From Xanthostigma xanthostigma (Eukaryota; Arthropoda; Insecta; Raphidioptera; Raphidiidae), in the NCBI GenBank assembly GCA_963575645.1, contig OY754464.1:930001-994000 (forward strand): a stretch of DNA of 64,000 nucleotides, given 5' to 3'. Below the pieces are notes generated by a model. The model was not told where the DNA came from. It worked only from the letters and a program-made list of their open reading frames with translations, and did no database searches. The position numbers and the translations under genes are program-made. Of this stretch, positions 1-11,397 are shown piece by piece (the first letter of the stretch is position 1; the number at the start of each line of letters is the position of its first letter).

Positions 1-91
1 AAAAATGGCCCACTTGGTCTAGCTATTCCATAAATAGTTACATTTCGTTATTAACGTAAGTTGTCGAGCGTCTTTAATCTACAATAATTTC

Positions 92-470
92 CAGAGCCGG
101 ATTTACTGTGTAGGCGTTATAGGCGGCGCCTATAGGCCCCCCAAATCTTAGGGCCACACCAAAGCAAAAAAATTGAGAAAAAAATGAAAATGAAAAAAAA
201 ACAGTGAATATGCATTTTTTTTTGGACTAGAAAAAAATTCATATCATAGAAACATGAAAGCTAGAAAATTGTTAATTTTTTGTTCAAAATTCTTCGTCAT
301 AATTTTTGGCATAGTATAAAATAAAAATTAATAATTATTCATATTATTTCAAAAGTTCATTTTCAAATGCTATTCTTATTTCAATTGATTTTCGTCCCCT
401 TACATAGGAGATAGCCCCCCCCCCCCCAGGGTCACGCCTACGGGCCCCTTCGCTTCTTAATCCGGCTCTG
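92..470. mobile_element. hAT-type MITE with 8-bp target duplication
   Basis: The element begins CAGAGCCGGATTTA and ends TTAATCCGGCTCTG, imperfect terminal inverted repeats of the hAT kind. It is bounded by the identical 8-mer ATAATTTC at 84-91 and 471-478, the duplication length typical of hAT transposases. The 379-bp body is AT-rich with a C-run near 413-427 and encodes nothing, so it is a non-autonomous copy. Confidence 0.85.
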
Positions 471-478
471 ATAATTTC

Positions 479-879
479 TCTTTGAAAACTTGAAACTACA
501 GTCAAAGTAACGATTTTTATGTATTTGTTTTTATTAAGTATTGAGCGCGTTTATTACAGTTGCTACAATTTAATAAATGTGTTAGGTTAAGGGTATTGAA
601 CGAGGATCCAGCAGGTCTGTAGGTTCTTGCGGATCGCAGATCTCTTCCGCGAGGTCAGACAGACCAGAGAAGCAAGCACGCTCGCACGAATGTATGGGTG
701 TACAGTGTCCGCGATATGTTATAGAGCCTGTCCCAAAAAGCCTGACGCAAGCTAAAATCTTCGTAAGAAAACTGTAAAAATTTTAACTCATAATTTAAAA
801 ATTTATTGTTTCCAAATCGTCAGTATTGGAACATTGTTATACAACAAATTGCAGTATCTAATGGATGCTGCACACAATG
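479..879. other. Intergenic, no feature recognised
   Basis: AT-rich DNA with a slightly GC-richer patch near 600-720. No splice-bounded exon, RNA gene or terminal repeat could be supported. Confidence 0.4.
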
Positions 880-1132
880 CTATGCTATGGCTTGTGCTGG
901 CTGCCGCGCTGGCTGCGAGAATAGCAATGACGTCACTGCGGACTCGGTTTTCAAAAATAAAAACCAGGGCCTATTTTTCGTGCTTGTTCGTCTGCTCGTT
1001 TTGAGCAAGAACCGATCAGGTAACAGTATCTTGTCACTTGGGCAAACGCCCACAAACAAACATGGCGCCATAGTGTGTGTTCTGTTCAGAGACAATAAAC
1101 GTTCATTTATGTTGACATTCGAACTATCCAAC
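880..1132. mobile_element. Fragment of PIF/Harbinger-like element
   Basis: This stretch matches the interior of the TTA-flanked element at 58669-59086: the same order of blocks around AATGACGTCACTGCG, GTCTGCTCGTTTTG, GGCAAACGCCCACAA and CATTTATGTT. The termini are missing. The open frames of 122 and 84 codons over it follow the repeat and are not gene evidence. Confidence 0.65.
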
Positions 1133-1348
1133 ATAAGATCTTTAATTAAAAAGATTAAATATCTTTTTAATTAGTCGGGCACAACGGGTTTTTTTTGTTT
1201 TCAATAATTTATTAAGGTTTTAACTTTAATTTAAACAGTTTTTTTTTTTTAATTTCCACCGACTAGTTTTAGAGAAATCAATGAAAACATATCATCTATC
1301 TACCGAAATATAAAAAAACAAGCCTTTTAATTAAAATTGCCTTGGTGG

Positions 1349-1387
1349 TATTAAATGTTTTAAGGTAGTACCTTAAAACATTTAATA
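1349..1387. repeat. 39-bp perfect palindrome
   Basis: Arms of 19 nt (TATTAAATGTTTTAAGGTA and its exact complement) flank a single G. It would form a very stable hairpin. No copies were noticed elsewhere in the window. Confidence 0.8.
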
Positions 1388-2001
1388 TTATTAATAATTA
1401 TTATCATTATTATGGACGGTTGCTGACAATTTTTTTGATGATTTTTGGACAATTTTTTCTGTAAGTTTTGAGGGTGAATTCTTAAAAATTTTTGGGTGAA
1501 TGTATAAAAAGTTTGATCAGATCATCAAGTTTTAACTGTGATTTTGAAGTTATTAAAAATTTTTAAAGATTCACACAAAATATGGCCCCATTGGCCTTCA
1601 GTCAGCTCTAGGCCTCGAAAATCGTAGATCTCCCCCTCCCCTGCTGAAAGTTACAGTAATGTATAAGCATTATTGATTTTTCCTTGATTAAGCCTCCTGC
1701 CTCGCTTTTTTGTCGATCCTGTTCCTAAGACACGCTGTAGAAAATCAAACACACACACACACACAAAATACGTTGGTAACACCACACAACATACTACCCA
1801 ATGAACTAAACAGTTCTTTAACAATAACAGATGGTACTGTTACTGAATTATAAATAACTAGTTTGAAAAACACGAATTGCAGTAACTTCCATTAATTGTT
1901 CTTTGCTTATTCAAAGCGAAGAAAAAAACTGTATAAGTTCTATTTATTGTTAACTCATAATAATTAAACAAACAATAACTTTTCTTTTCGTTAACTTACT
2001 G
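1388..2001. other. Intergenic with a short CA microsatellite
   Basis: AT-rich sequence with a CA dinucleotide run near 1747-1766. Nothing coding or structured was recognised. Confidence 0.4.
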
Positions 2002-2617
2002 TTACCATTCCAACCTACAAGTGGGGAATGGTACTAGTTTAGGTCAAGAATCACTTTTCAAAAATTTTACAATATCTTTCCGTTTTGAGGTCCCCCGAAT
2101 CCAAAAAACATATTTTTGGAAAAAAAAACTCCGTGCGTCTGTCGATATAGGTCAAACGGATGAGCGGATTGCAACCAAATTTTGGGAGGATGTTTGATAT
2201 GCAAATATGAAGAGCCCTATTGTTTTTGGAGAAAATCGGCGTATGCGCAGAAGAGATATATACTATAACGGTGTTTTTTACATAATAATGGTATACTTTT
2301 CATAACGGCTTATTATTCTATATATTTTGCAAGAGAGTTTCGTTCAAAATTTTTTTTTCACTTTATAGTTTCGGAAATATTTTGAAAATAAAAAAAAATC
2401 AGCTGTTCTTTTGTTTTGTAGATCTGTCAGAAATAAACTAGTTGAGCATGCTTATTTTTACATGACGCGAAACATATTATGTAGGTAACCATGGCAACGA
2501 ATAGCAAATATATTGAATACTAGCCATTACCCGTGTCACCTCACGCGATATATCAGAAATTATATATTCTTTTTTATACTACATCAAATGTCAATATTAT
2601 ATTTTGTCGGGGGATGA
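2002..2617 (+). mobile_element. GGAATGGTAC-family non-autonomous element, copy 1
   Basis: The left end is a short hairpin made by TACCATTCC and GGAATGGTA. It is followed by conserved blocks GACAATATC-like, GTTTTGAGGTC, ATCCAAAAAACATA, GCGGATTG, CCAAATTTTGGGAGGATG and GCGCAGAAGA. The same order recurs at 7225-8078 (reverse), 39887-40520 and 55165-55735. The complete copy at 39887 ends GTCGGAATGGTCCC, giving weak terminal inverted repeats of about 13 bp. No coding capacity; superfamily not settled. Confidence 0.7.
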
Positions 2618-2900
2618 ATATGCGCTGAATTGGTTGGAACAGAGCTGATGCTTTACTGAATAAAACGTCTGTTATTTCTAGAACCGGTTCTTTTCTAATA
2701 ACAGTTCGTAAAAAAACAGTCACTGTTATTTCGGTGCCATCACAACATATCTACCCGATAGGTATGCCGTAGAACGTATCCCAACTAGTCTTCGTCATCT
2801 ACCACGGAGTCATGCTTGCTACCGCCGCGCTGCTGCTGCTGCCGATTTCTTCTCTCGCAATGCCGGTCATTAGCATGCTCCATTAGAAAAGCCATCGATG

Positions 2901-2959
2901 TCTCTCTCGCTCTCTCTATCTCTCTTACAACCGATCTTGTTTTAAACGTCTCTTCAGTG
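2901..2959 (+). promoter_or_regulatory. Candidate core promoter: CT/GAGA tract plus initiator
   Basis: A 25-nt CT-repeat tract at 2901-2925, which on the other strand gives GAGA-factor-like sites, lies about 30 nt upstream of TCAGTG at 2954-2959. That hexamer resembles the arthropod initiator TCAKTY, placing a possible start at the A at 2956. The region is GC-richer than its surroundings and lies 454 nt upstream of the candidate start codon at 3410. Inference from sequence only. Confidence 0.4.
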
Positions 2960-3298
2960 TTTATTGATAACTCGACCGAAGTCAACTTACTACGTACACG
3001 TGTTTTTGCTTCATACCGGAATTTAACAGTTCTTGTGATTAATAAAGAATCCGGTCCGTTTATAATTTTTTGTGGTTTTTTAATCAGTGTGTGCAGTATT
3101 TATTTAAAATGTATGTGTTAAAAAAATATTCACCCCGAATGTGTCAATAACTTAAAAATGTTCCGATGATCGTAAATTAAAGTAGTGTGTACGTTTCTTT
3201 TACGGCCAGCGTAGTTCTAAATCGTCTTGGTTTCCGGGCGTTGTAGTGCGTGGTCCGTTGATATTTCTACCTGTCGTTTCGTCTAATTATCAAAGGCG

Positions 3299-3319
3299 AT
3301 GTGGTGGCTCACAGGTTAA
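3299..3319 (+). promoter_or_regulatory. Upstream ORF 1 (6 codons)
   Basis: An ATG followed by five sense codons and TAA lies in the presumed 5' leader of the exon at 3410. Its function is inferred only from position. Confidence 0.3.
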
Positions 3320-3364
3320 AGTGAGCAGCCCCCGAATATTTCGTCCGCTGCCGTATCGTCTTTG

Positions 3365-3409
3365 ATGGGCCACTGCAGTTGTAGACGATACGTTAGGTGG
3401 AAATACTAA
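3365..3409 (+). promoter_or_regulatory. Upstream ORF 2 (14 codons) abutting the main start
   Basis: This ORF begins with ATG at 3365 and its TAA occupies 3407-3409, directly before the candidate main ATG at 3410. Such an arrangement could allow reinitiation or restrain translation of the main frame. Confidence 0.3.
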
Positions 3410-3456
3410 ATGACCACGGCCTACAAGCCCGGAAAGCAGGAAGATTTGGAATCAAA
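3410..3456 (+). CDS. Probable first coding exon of an unidentified gene
   Basis: An ATG opens 15 codons plus two bases, encoding MTTAYKPGKQEDLES, up to a splice donor GTATGT at 3457. The codons are GC-rich at third positions (ACC, ACG, GCC, TAC, AAG, CCC), in sharp contrast with the AT-rich surroundings, which suggests real coding sequence. The leader upstream carries two short upstream ORFs and a promoter-like tract. The next exon is not identified. The donor phase (two bases) would be in frame with the transporter ATG at 14880 if an acceptor at 14878/14879 were used, but that acceptor lacks a pyrimidine tract. The context before the ATG is weak. The peptide is too short to assign a family. 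Confidence 0.4.
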
Positions 3457-4188
3457 GTATGTTTGTTTGTAAACAGAACGCGTGAATATAATTGCAGCTT
3501 GGTTGTGTCAGTAAAAATAAGCATTCAAACGAAAAACAAGTTATGTCATAATGTTGTTAGGTTTTATTGTTTGGTAAAAAATCTGAATAAAAAATTACTT
3601 ATGTATGATTATGAAAATACCGCAATTTATTTTCAACTTAAAAAGCGTTCTTTAAGGATGGGGTACAGGCATAGATAAAAAGTAATATCTGCGTTATATT
3701 TACATTATTTTTTGTTCGTTAGTGTTGTACCTACCTCAGTAAAAGAAAGCTAATAGTGTTAGATATGGAATGAAATCATATCAACGAAATTTCCATAATG
3801 TTTACACATTGCAATAATATGTTAGAACAAGTGGTGTTCACAAATATTTTTCGAAATTAATCTCTAAAAATGCCGAAACGGTCTGTTCATTATTATAATA
3901 TTGTATTGTTATCGGAACTACATACGTCTGCCAAATTTCAACTCAATAGGATAACGGGAAGTGGGTAAAATTTACAGACAGACAGATACCGGGACAGGTG
4001 AAACTAAATAAAAGCTTGTAAAATGTTGGTAGAGTCAGTTGTGTGTTGTCAATAATGTGCCAAGTTTCGGGGTAGAAGGTGAAACAAATCAAGATTTTGG
4101 TATTGAAATCGGGACGACTAAAAAAGCAAGATAATAAATTGACGTTTATTTTTATCATTAAGTTGTGAAAAGTACTGGTTTATTTATT
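3457..4188. other. Intron or intergenic, no feature recognised
   Basis: AT-rich sequence with diverged repeat-like text near 3920-4100 (for example CAGACAGACAGATACCGGGAC). No supported exon or RNA gene. Confidence 0.35.
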
Positions 4189-4930
4189 TCTATACTAATA
4201 TTATAAAGAGGTAAAGTTTGTAAGTTTGGATGTAGGAGGTAATTTCCGAAACTACCGATTTCAAAAAATTATACGCCAATATTTAGAATGAACTTTTTGG
4301 ATTGACATAGACTATACAGAATCAAAACGGTCCATAGAACATTCTGTGTGTAAGACAGAGACGATATTATATAAAGCACTAAAGCACTAAGTAAGAATGA
4401 GATAAATGATCGCTAATAGTTACTGTGGTTACGTAAATAAATAATTACGTACACTGTAAATCTTTTTACCAATTTATCAATTAAAACAACTAAACTAAAA
4501 TATTAATGTTTTCAAAGGCAGCTACAAATAAATTTATTATGTCGGCGGTTGAATTACCACCATAAAACCATTTTATTATTTGAATTTTTTCCCGAACAGT
4601 ATATAAATAGCCATTTTATCAATAATTTCACTAGTGAATACTGACATGTGATAAAATTGTGATTTTTACTGTAGAAAACAAAGCCGATATTATCAGATTG
4701 TATAACCACAGTAACTATTAGCGATCATTTATCTCATTCTTACTTACTGCTTTAGTGCTTTATATAATATCGTCTCTGTCTTACACACAGAATGTTCTAT
4801 GGACCGTTTTGATTTGATACAATCTGTATATTATCGCGTTAAAATAAAAACGCTTTTCGTATGGAGACCAATTTCGATGGAAAAACGGTGGCAAACTACA
4901 AATTCGGGCAAAACCGGACCAAGCCGCTAG
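4189..4930 (+). mobile_element. Non-autonomous Helitron interrupted by a foldback
   Basis: The 5' end reads TCTATACTAATATTATAAAG, the recurrent start of arthropod Helitrons. A CTAG 3' end at 4927-4930 follows a GC-rich block with AAAACCGGACC. The interior is mostly the inverted repeat at 4321-4814. The 3' hairpin is weak, so the right boundary is less certain than the left. Confidence 0.55.
4321..4814. repeat. Foldback: 111-nt arms, 270-nt loop
   Basis: The arm at 4321-4431 is closely matched by the reverse complement at 4702-4814, including ACATTCTGTGTGTAAGACAG and GATCGCTAATAGTTACTGTG. The arms differ mainly by a small indel in the AAGCACTAAAGCACT stretch. The structure fits a foldback or MITE nested in the Helitron at 4189. 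Confidence 0.75.
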
Positions 4931-5035
4931 GGTTTTTATAAACTAAAAAATGCAAAATAATTCGAAAACAAAATTACCTTCAATATAATAAAAGCGTGGG
5001 GTGCTTGATATCAATAGTCATACATTTTTCATTAT

Positions 5036-6405
5036 GAAAATTATAAAAAATTTTGAACACAACAATTTTGTAGGAAAATTAATGTTTTACAAAAAAACAA
5101 GAAAAATTTTTTGTATGGAATTAATTTTCTTACAAAATTGTGTTCAAAAATTTTTATAATTTTTTTCCAAAGGTGGAAATCAGGGGGGCAATTTGAAGGT
5201 GTTGCCGAGGAAAAAAAAATGTGAGACCCTCACCATCGTTCTCAGCGACCTCTAAACGGGGAGGGGGGCTCTAGATTGACGCGCTAGCAAAAAAAGTTAC
5301 CCCTTCCGACTCTCGTTTAATCGCTGTTAAACAAAATAATAAAATTAAAAAAATACTCTTTACTTTTTGGTGCACATTCCTATAAAAGCATTTTTTTTTG
5401 GTTTTTCGTTAACTATAATTTTTATTTGTATAAACGTTGTGGCCTTAGAACAATCAGTCATCGTCAGTGAAGTATATAATTATAATCTTGAAGATTATCA
5501 AAATTTGTTTGCTACAAATACATAAGACTTCATTACCATACGACATTTTTGTAACATATTTTGTAAGTCACGTAACACATTAATATACCCTCCGCTCCCT
5601 AAATCTTGAGGCGTGAATCAGCTATCAAAGCCTACACATGGTTCTATAATTCACCTGTAATTATGTTTCGCGATTAAAGATTCTTATATAACAGTTATCG
5701 TTTAAATCTTGACACTCCCCACTATTAATTGCGCATGAAAATATTGTAGTCTAAGCAGCAAAAAATTATTCCGTTTTTAAAGAGGATATAAAGTTACTAT
5801 ACATAAAATATTTTTAACAAAAAAATATTTTATTTTTCTCTTTTTAGTGTTAATCTAACACTAAAAATCGCTGAACATACATAAGAAACATTATGCGTGC
5901 CTTTGAAATTTGAGAGTTTCCCTCGATTTCTCCGGATTCCACCATCAGATCCTGACTTGGTTCCGATGGGACCACCTCTGAGGTTTTTTTGCCAGAGTGC
6001 CAACCTAGAGGACCCCCTCCCCCGTTTTAGAGATCGCTGAACACGATGGTGATGGTCCTACAATTTTTTTCCTCGACAATCCTTTTTAAAATTAGCCAAA
6101 AACCACCCCCAAATCGCCCTCCCTCTTACAAATGATTTTCAATTCTCTTTTTTGACCTGACTTTATCGAGTACAAAGGTTTAGTCTTCGAGGTAGATGAG
6201 CCAAACCACTCCACTCTCTGATTTCCACCCCTTGGAAAAAAATTTGAACACAACAATTTTGTTGGTAAATCAATTCTCTACAAAAAATCATTCGTGTTTT
6301 TTATGTAAATTTCCATAAAATATCACATTTACAGAAAAAAAAACAACACACATTTTTTGTATAGAATTCATTTACCTACAAAATTGTGTTCAAGATTTTT
6401 TGTCC
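5036..6405. mobile_element. Composite foldback with hairpins at both ends
   Basis: Both ends carry a related hairpin. At 5036-5160 and 6236-6405 arms containing TTGAACACAACAATTTTG pair with CAAAATTGTGTTCAA. Inside, a GC-richer block at about 5205-5280 (AGACCCTCACCATCGTTCTC, GACCTCTAAACGGGGAGGGG) recurs in reverse at about 5990-6080. The unit therefore reads as two inverted half-elements around an unrelated AT-rich centre. No protein is encoded. Confidence 0.6.
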
Positions 6406-7224
6406 TTTTTGAGTTTTACTCTAATTTTATTTTTAATGACGAGTTCATAATATGTTGAATTCAATACTTCCCATTTAGATTTTCATAATAATTGAAGATT
6501 CATTTTTTAAAATGTTAAATTAAAGGAAATAAAAAAATGCAGTGAATAATATATTCATGCACTCTATTGAACATTAAAATGACAGCCTGTTTGCATAATA
6601 AAACGGAATAGGTATTTTAATAGTAAAACTCATTAAATTTGTCGCATTTCAAAAGAGATTATGCAATATATCTACGGATTTTCAAATATTTATATGCAAT
6701 GCTTTAATTAAACAGTAATTTAATTTACTTTGTTGAAAATTTAATATAATCCAATTACAGAGCGCAGTTTTCAAATTCTAAATCCACTGAATCTGCTTTA
6801 TGTGAACTCGGACAATTGTACCTACAGTAGTATCGCTTAGAGAAGATAGCATCGCGTTATTTCTGTGCACAAACGAGTTTCAGGTCTGTTTTCCAAAAAA
6901 AAAACTTAAAAAGAGTCACTGAAAATCGTAAAATAACAAAGTTTTTAGGGTTGGTACAGAAAACGTGATATAGTAATTAAATTGGTGCTGACTTTAAAAC
7001 TTTGTTATTTTACGCTTTTTAGCGACCTTTTTTTGGAGGAAGTTCACGCTGACAATATTAAATGGATAATATATTCTATTCTATTCTACAACTTCACAAT
7101 ATTTCTTTGTTTTTTTATTATGTTGCTGATCCGATTTTGCTAAAATTTATTTGGGACCACCTTTGAGACATAGATGGAATAAAAAAAGAATCAACGAAAT
7201 CGCTTGACAGTCGGCGAAAATATC
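6406..7224. repeat. AT-rich spacer with a 37-nt-arm hairpin
   Basis: Arms at 6909-6945 and 6996-7033 pair imperfectly through CGTAAAATAACAAAGTTTT and AAAACTTTGTTATTTTACG. The remainder of the stretch holds nothing recognised. Confidence 0.55.
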
Positions 7225-8078
7225 GACGGATATACAAAAAAAAAAAAACAAGGCCGTTAAATAGCATATATCTCTTCTGCGCATGCGCCGATTTTCCCCA
7301 AAAACAATAGGGCTCTTCATATTTGCATACCAAACATCCTCCCAAAATTTGGTTTCAATCGGCTCATCCGTTTGACCTGTATCGTGTTGACAGACTAACA
7401 GTCGCACAGAGTTTTTCCAAAAATATATTTTTTGGATTCGGGGGACCTCAAAACTAAAAGATCATATCATATATATTAATACGTTAAGGTTAAGATGTTT
7501 GCCTCCCTTTTTAGAAAAAACCACACAATTTCTCCACATAAATTATTATATATCATTTTACAGATAATTGCTTGCTTTACTGACATCGACAACTAAAAAA
7601 TTTATTATTGCTTTTGTTTTTGTAAATTAATTAATTATTAAAATTACATTAAGACACAATACAGCAACGCTGAACAACGTCTGCCATCTGATGATCTGAC
7701 GGCTTTAATTTTGAAACAGCGAGCAACGCTGAACAACGTCACAGCAATGCTGCATGATGCCATTTGACTTCGTAGCTCAACGCTTTTGCTACTTGCGCCT
7801 CTATATGACAATTTTAGTAAAATATTTCTTCGATCTGTCACCTGAGCTTCATATTGTAATACAACAAAAAGAAGAACGTTATAAGCAGTGTGCAAAATTA
7901 GAAACGAATTGAATGCCTGCAATCATATTATTTAAAAAATAATTTTGTAAAGTGATAATTATTATACTTATTTAGTGCGAATAATTCGCACAGGTCACAC
8001 TACTATTGTAAAATTTTCGAAAAGTGATTTTTGACCTAAACTAGTACCATTCCCCCACTTGTGGGTTGGAATGGTAAA
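7225..8078 (-). mobile_element. GGAATGGTAC-family element, copy 2, split by a Helitron
   Basis: The reverse complement of the family seen at 2002. Blocks at 7255-7455 (TCTTCTGCGCATGCGCC, CATCCTCCCAAAATTTGG) and 8004-8078 (terminal hairpin TACCATTCC...GGAATGGTA) are separated by the Helitron at 7462-8003. Joining the flanks restores the family order AAAGAT then ATTGTAAAA, so this element is older than the Helitron. Confidence 0.7.
7462..8003 (+). mobile_element. Helitron family B, copy 1 (542 bp)
   Basis: The element starts TCATATCATATATATTAATA and ends CAGGTCACACTAC, inserted between A (7461) and T (8004) of an older repeat, as Helitrons do. The second copy at 56869-57467 ends in the canonical CTAG. 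Both carry a conserved 92-codon open frame on the minus strand that includes FLILHTAYNVLLFVVLQYEA. I treat that frame as part of the repeat rather than a gene, because later residues are disrupted by internal duplication in copy 2. Confidence 0.7.
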
Positions 8079-8847
8079 AATCGCGATAAACGCTAGATAT
8101 TTACAAGTAGCGTTGAACCGTATTAAAAATATGAAGTGTTATCCGTGGCTTTAAGTAAATTAGCATTAAGACGTTGTAATGTATTCTTTTATCTTCTAAA
8201 TCATTATTTGTTCACTGACAGCATGCCAAACACACACACATAAGTATATTATAATAACTACTGAATCAAATAAGATTATTGACAGTTAGAACAGTAATAA
8301 CTAATAATATATATTTGGTTAGAGGAATTCACCAACCTACACACATGCTCAACAAGATAAAAGCTTTGTTCCGTACAGTAATCCAAAACATGGCGCTCAG
8401 AATTGTCTAATAATTATAAACTTTGAAGTAGCATAGCTTTGTTGTTTTTAAAGATATTGCAAAAATTATTTCGCTACTAATTTTGCAGTTGCACATACCG
8501 CTCCACTAGCGGTATGTGCTCTATTATCGCTTTGCGCGTCAGAGCTGACTTTCGTTCATACAAGAAGTTATATCTAAGTTAATTTCACACGAAATCCATT
8601 CTAATTGTAGATTTTGTTCTATAAAACAGAACCATTTTTAGATCGATTTCAGTTCATAATTACTACTAAAATTGTAATTGAAAATCACGAATAGCAGTTG
8701 TCGGTTGGTCTGTTCGTATGTACGTCCGAGCTCTACAGATCGAAATTTTGGTCGTATCACCTTGGGTTATGTTTTATTCACTTTATTTACTTTCAGACCG
8801 GAATCCTATTTAAATTCTCTAAAATGTGTTCAGTAGTTTAATTTTGA

Positions 8848-9420
8848 CGTGATAACGTCTTATAAATTGATGAATCACCAATCTTATAAATTGATAAAAC
8901 ACCGGCTGCATGTACGAAAAAGTGTAACGTTCCTAACGTTCGTAACGTTCCGCCTGACCCTGTGCGTGCTTTTCTCGAAAACGGCCCTAACGATTTGGAT
9001 GAAATTTACTGAAAAGGGATTTTGGGGGGCAAAAAATTGTTTTAGCTAGGTCTCATCTCTCGCAAAAATCGTTTTCTTACAAATTTTATCATTATAAAAA
9101 TCAATTTTTTGACGTATGAAAATACTTAAATATTGCAAGTAGGTTTTGGAATTTTATATAAACAGTGAAACAATTGTTTTATAAATATTATGACAGCTAA
9201 TCTTTGAGACAAAATAAATACGAAAGAAAGAAAGTTAAAAAAACAATTATATTATATGGTGAGTAATTTAAATAAATAAAATTAACCTAAATTTGAAGCG
9301 AAAGATGCAATATCATAGATTCGAATTATTATAATTATTATATAAATTTAGGTTATGTATTACGGAATACGTTATCACGTAAAACTATCGTCCGTAAACC
9401 GACTTTACAGACAACCAATT
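8848..9420 (+). mobile_element. ACGTGATAACGT-family element, nested copy
   Basis: The first about 100 bp (TTATAAATTGATGAATCACC onward) and the last about 80 bp (TTAGGTTATGTATTACGGAA onward) match the copies at 17799, 53337 and 55926, but the centre is different AT-rich sequence. It sits in a T-run of the host repeat. Confidence 0.65.
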
Positions 9421-9549
9421 TTTTTTTTATAAACAGTTTTATTATTATTTTTGACAGCTAATAATTAAAAAACAATATAATTACTGTTGCAAATTACCGT
9501 AGAATACTTGCTATACTTCTGTATCACGATAACAGCGGCACAGTACAAG

Positions 9550-9622
9550 AGCGCTATGGCTTAGTGGATAAGGTGTTAGTCTAGTAGTGACAAAGTGTCG
9601 GGTTCGATTCCTGTCGACATCT
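9550..9622 (+). ncRNA. tRNA-like unit inside a repeat
   Basis: A box-A-like TGGCTTAGTGGATAAG is followed 44 nt later by a perfect box-B-like GGTTCGATTCC. The acceptor and anticodon stems do not pair as in a functional tRNA. It is the Pol III-type segment of the surrounding composite repeat rather than a tRNA gene. Confidence 0.5.
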
Positions 9623-10049
9623 GAATACATTCGTACATTTTTTCTCGCACAGCGGCAAATTTTAAACTCATCAGGAACAAATATGTAATTGTCCGTGGGA
9701 ACAAACCTAAAATACACAGTGGGACCACATAGATCGCAGGTGCCTATGGTTCAGCAGCATTGATGTAATTTACTTATCGCTCTGTTTCATCTCTCTGTCT
9801 GCTTGCTGTTTTATAATATTATTACAATATATTATGAATAGAACATCGAATCTATTCTCTGCTGTCAAAACTGAATAATCAAAAACGAAATTGAATTTGT
9901 TAATTGAAACCATTTAAGCGCAGTAACAGGATGTGACGTTTATCCAGGATGTTTCCAAAAGATGTAGTCAACGTATAACAACATAAATAAAAGCGTCTAT
10001 CAATTCAAGTTCCTCGATTCGCTAGAGTATCATGTTATTATTTAAAACT

Positions 10050-10401
10050 AACGATTTGTCCCGGTTTCACCCGGGTGCAAAAGAACGAATGGGGGGAGAG
10101 ACATGAGTACGCACGTTAATCTTAGTTTACCAAGATGAATGTTGTGTCCTAATTTCATGATGATCGGAGTTACCGTTTAAAAGTTTTTGTCGGACCGACA
10201 AATTTTGAGTTACATTTTGTACTATTTTTTATTGATGCTCCGCTCCTATTGGTCGTAGCGTCATATATAGCCTATAGCCTTCCTCGATAAATGGGCTATC
10301 CAACAAAAAATTTTTTTTCAATTCGACCCAGTAGTTCCTGAGATTAGCGCGTGCAACCAAACAAACAAACAAACTCTTCAGCTTTATATATTAGTATAGA
10401 T
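10050..10401 (-). mobile_element. Helitron family A, copy 1
   Basis: Read on the minus strand, the copy runs from TCTATACTAATATATAAAG to GCACCCGGGTGAAACCGGGA. Family features are CGCGCTAATCTCAGGAACTA near the 5' end and the CCCGG/CCGGG hairpin just before the 3' end. The CTAG terminus is mutated here. Diverged and non-coding. Confidence 0.7.
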
Positions 10402-10873
10402 ATTTTTTACAACTTAATTTATTATTCTATTAGTGAAAGAATTTTCAAAATCGATTCAGTAGTTTTTGAGTTTATTCATTACAAACAAAATATATCTTTT
10501 CTCTTTATAATACCATAAACTGGCGTGTTTTCACTCCCATATTACCTAACCAGTCGAGATAATATTAATGCATTGCACAGTATTGAATACTATTACTTAC
10601 GTCTGTTCTATGAAGCACTGCTTGCAGACGACTCTCTCAAGACTGACGATCGAAACCGAGAGCAAAATTCATTCGAAAGGTTGAAACATTAATATTCATA
10701 CACGCATATTATGATACATCATGCAAAGGGATTGTTTCGAATGAATCATTCGATTATAATCATTGAAATAAGCAACCTTTCGAGTATTATAATTTTTCTA
10801 TTATTCCCAAGTCTACATAAAATATCGGTCATCTTATTTTGCAAGATCGGATGCACTGTTTCTACCTTTGGAT

Positions 10874-11389
10874 CAGCGTTGCCAGTTTTTTTTTTCGCCA
10901 AGTCGGGATTTTGGAACTCTTTGAGTGAAAACAGCGGAATTGTTTCGTCGAACGTATATAATCAGAAGTTTTCAAATACCTATTTATCTTTTTATTTGAA
11001 TTAAAATTACGTTTACGTGACAATAGATAGCATAAATAGCCATAGAAAATGTATTTTAATAAAAATATAATATTTTAAATCAGATTTACCCTATCGTTAA
11101 ATAGTTGTGTCTTATTCGTCTTCAGAATACAAAAAAAAAAAAAAAAAACAGATCAAGATAAAAAAAGTTTTCTTCATTAGAAAAATATGGCGTTTCAAAC
11201 AATAGTCTGTGGAGTGAGTGTTACAAATTGCAACTTACAATAAGAGAATAATTATTTATAAGAATTACTTATTCATGATATTTCTGTGAAGATTTAACTT
11301 CTTTTAAAGTTATCCCCGAAAAGCGGGACTGAGCCTGTCCCGCGCGGGACATTTAATTTTGATTTAAAAATCGGGACGTCTGGCAACGC
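10874..11389. mobile_element. hAT-type MITE (516 bp)
   Basis: Twelve-base terminal repeats CAGCGTTGCCAG and CTGGCAACGCTG are flanked by CTTTGGAT (10866-10873) and CTTTGAAT (11390-11397), a 7-of-8 match expected for an aged hAT duplication. Subterminal GTCGGGATTTT and AAAATCGGGACGT extend the inverted repeats. The 97-codon ORF at 10711-11004 straddles its left end and is not a gene. Confidence 0.8.
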
Positions 11390-11397
11390 TGCTTTGA

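Larger units (their letters stand above)
8493..9761 (+). mobile_element. Palindrome-headed composite family, copy A, interrupted
   Basis: The copy begins with GCACATACCGCT paired to AGCGGTATGTGC and follows the order of the copy at 42304 (ATCCATTCTAATTG, CAGTTGTCGGTTGGTCTGT, TTCAGTAGTTTAATTTT). At about 8848 it is interrupted by another element and resumes at about 9421 with ATAAACAGTTTTATTATT. A tRNA-like unit lies near its 3' part (9550-9622). It is more diverged than the copies at 42304 and 48427. Confidence 0.7.

Noticed and set aside
2785-2985. 66-codon minus-strand ORF with a Gln-rich run and acidic end
   Set aside because: It lies across the promoter-like CT tract of the plus-strand exon. 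No splice sites or domain support it, though a real small exon cannot be fully excluded.
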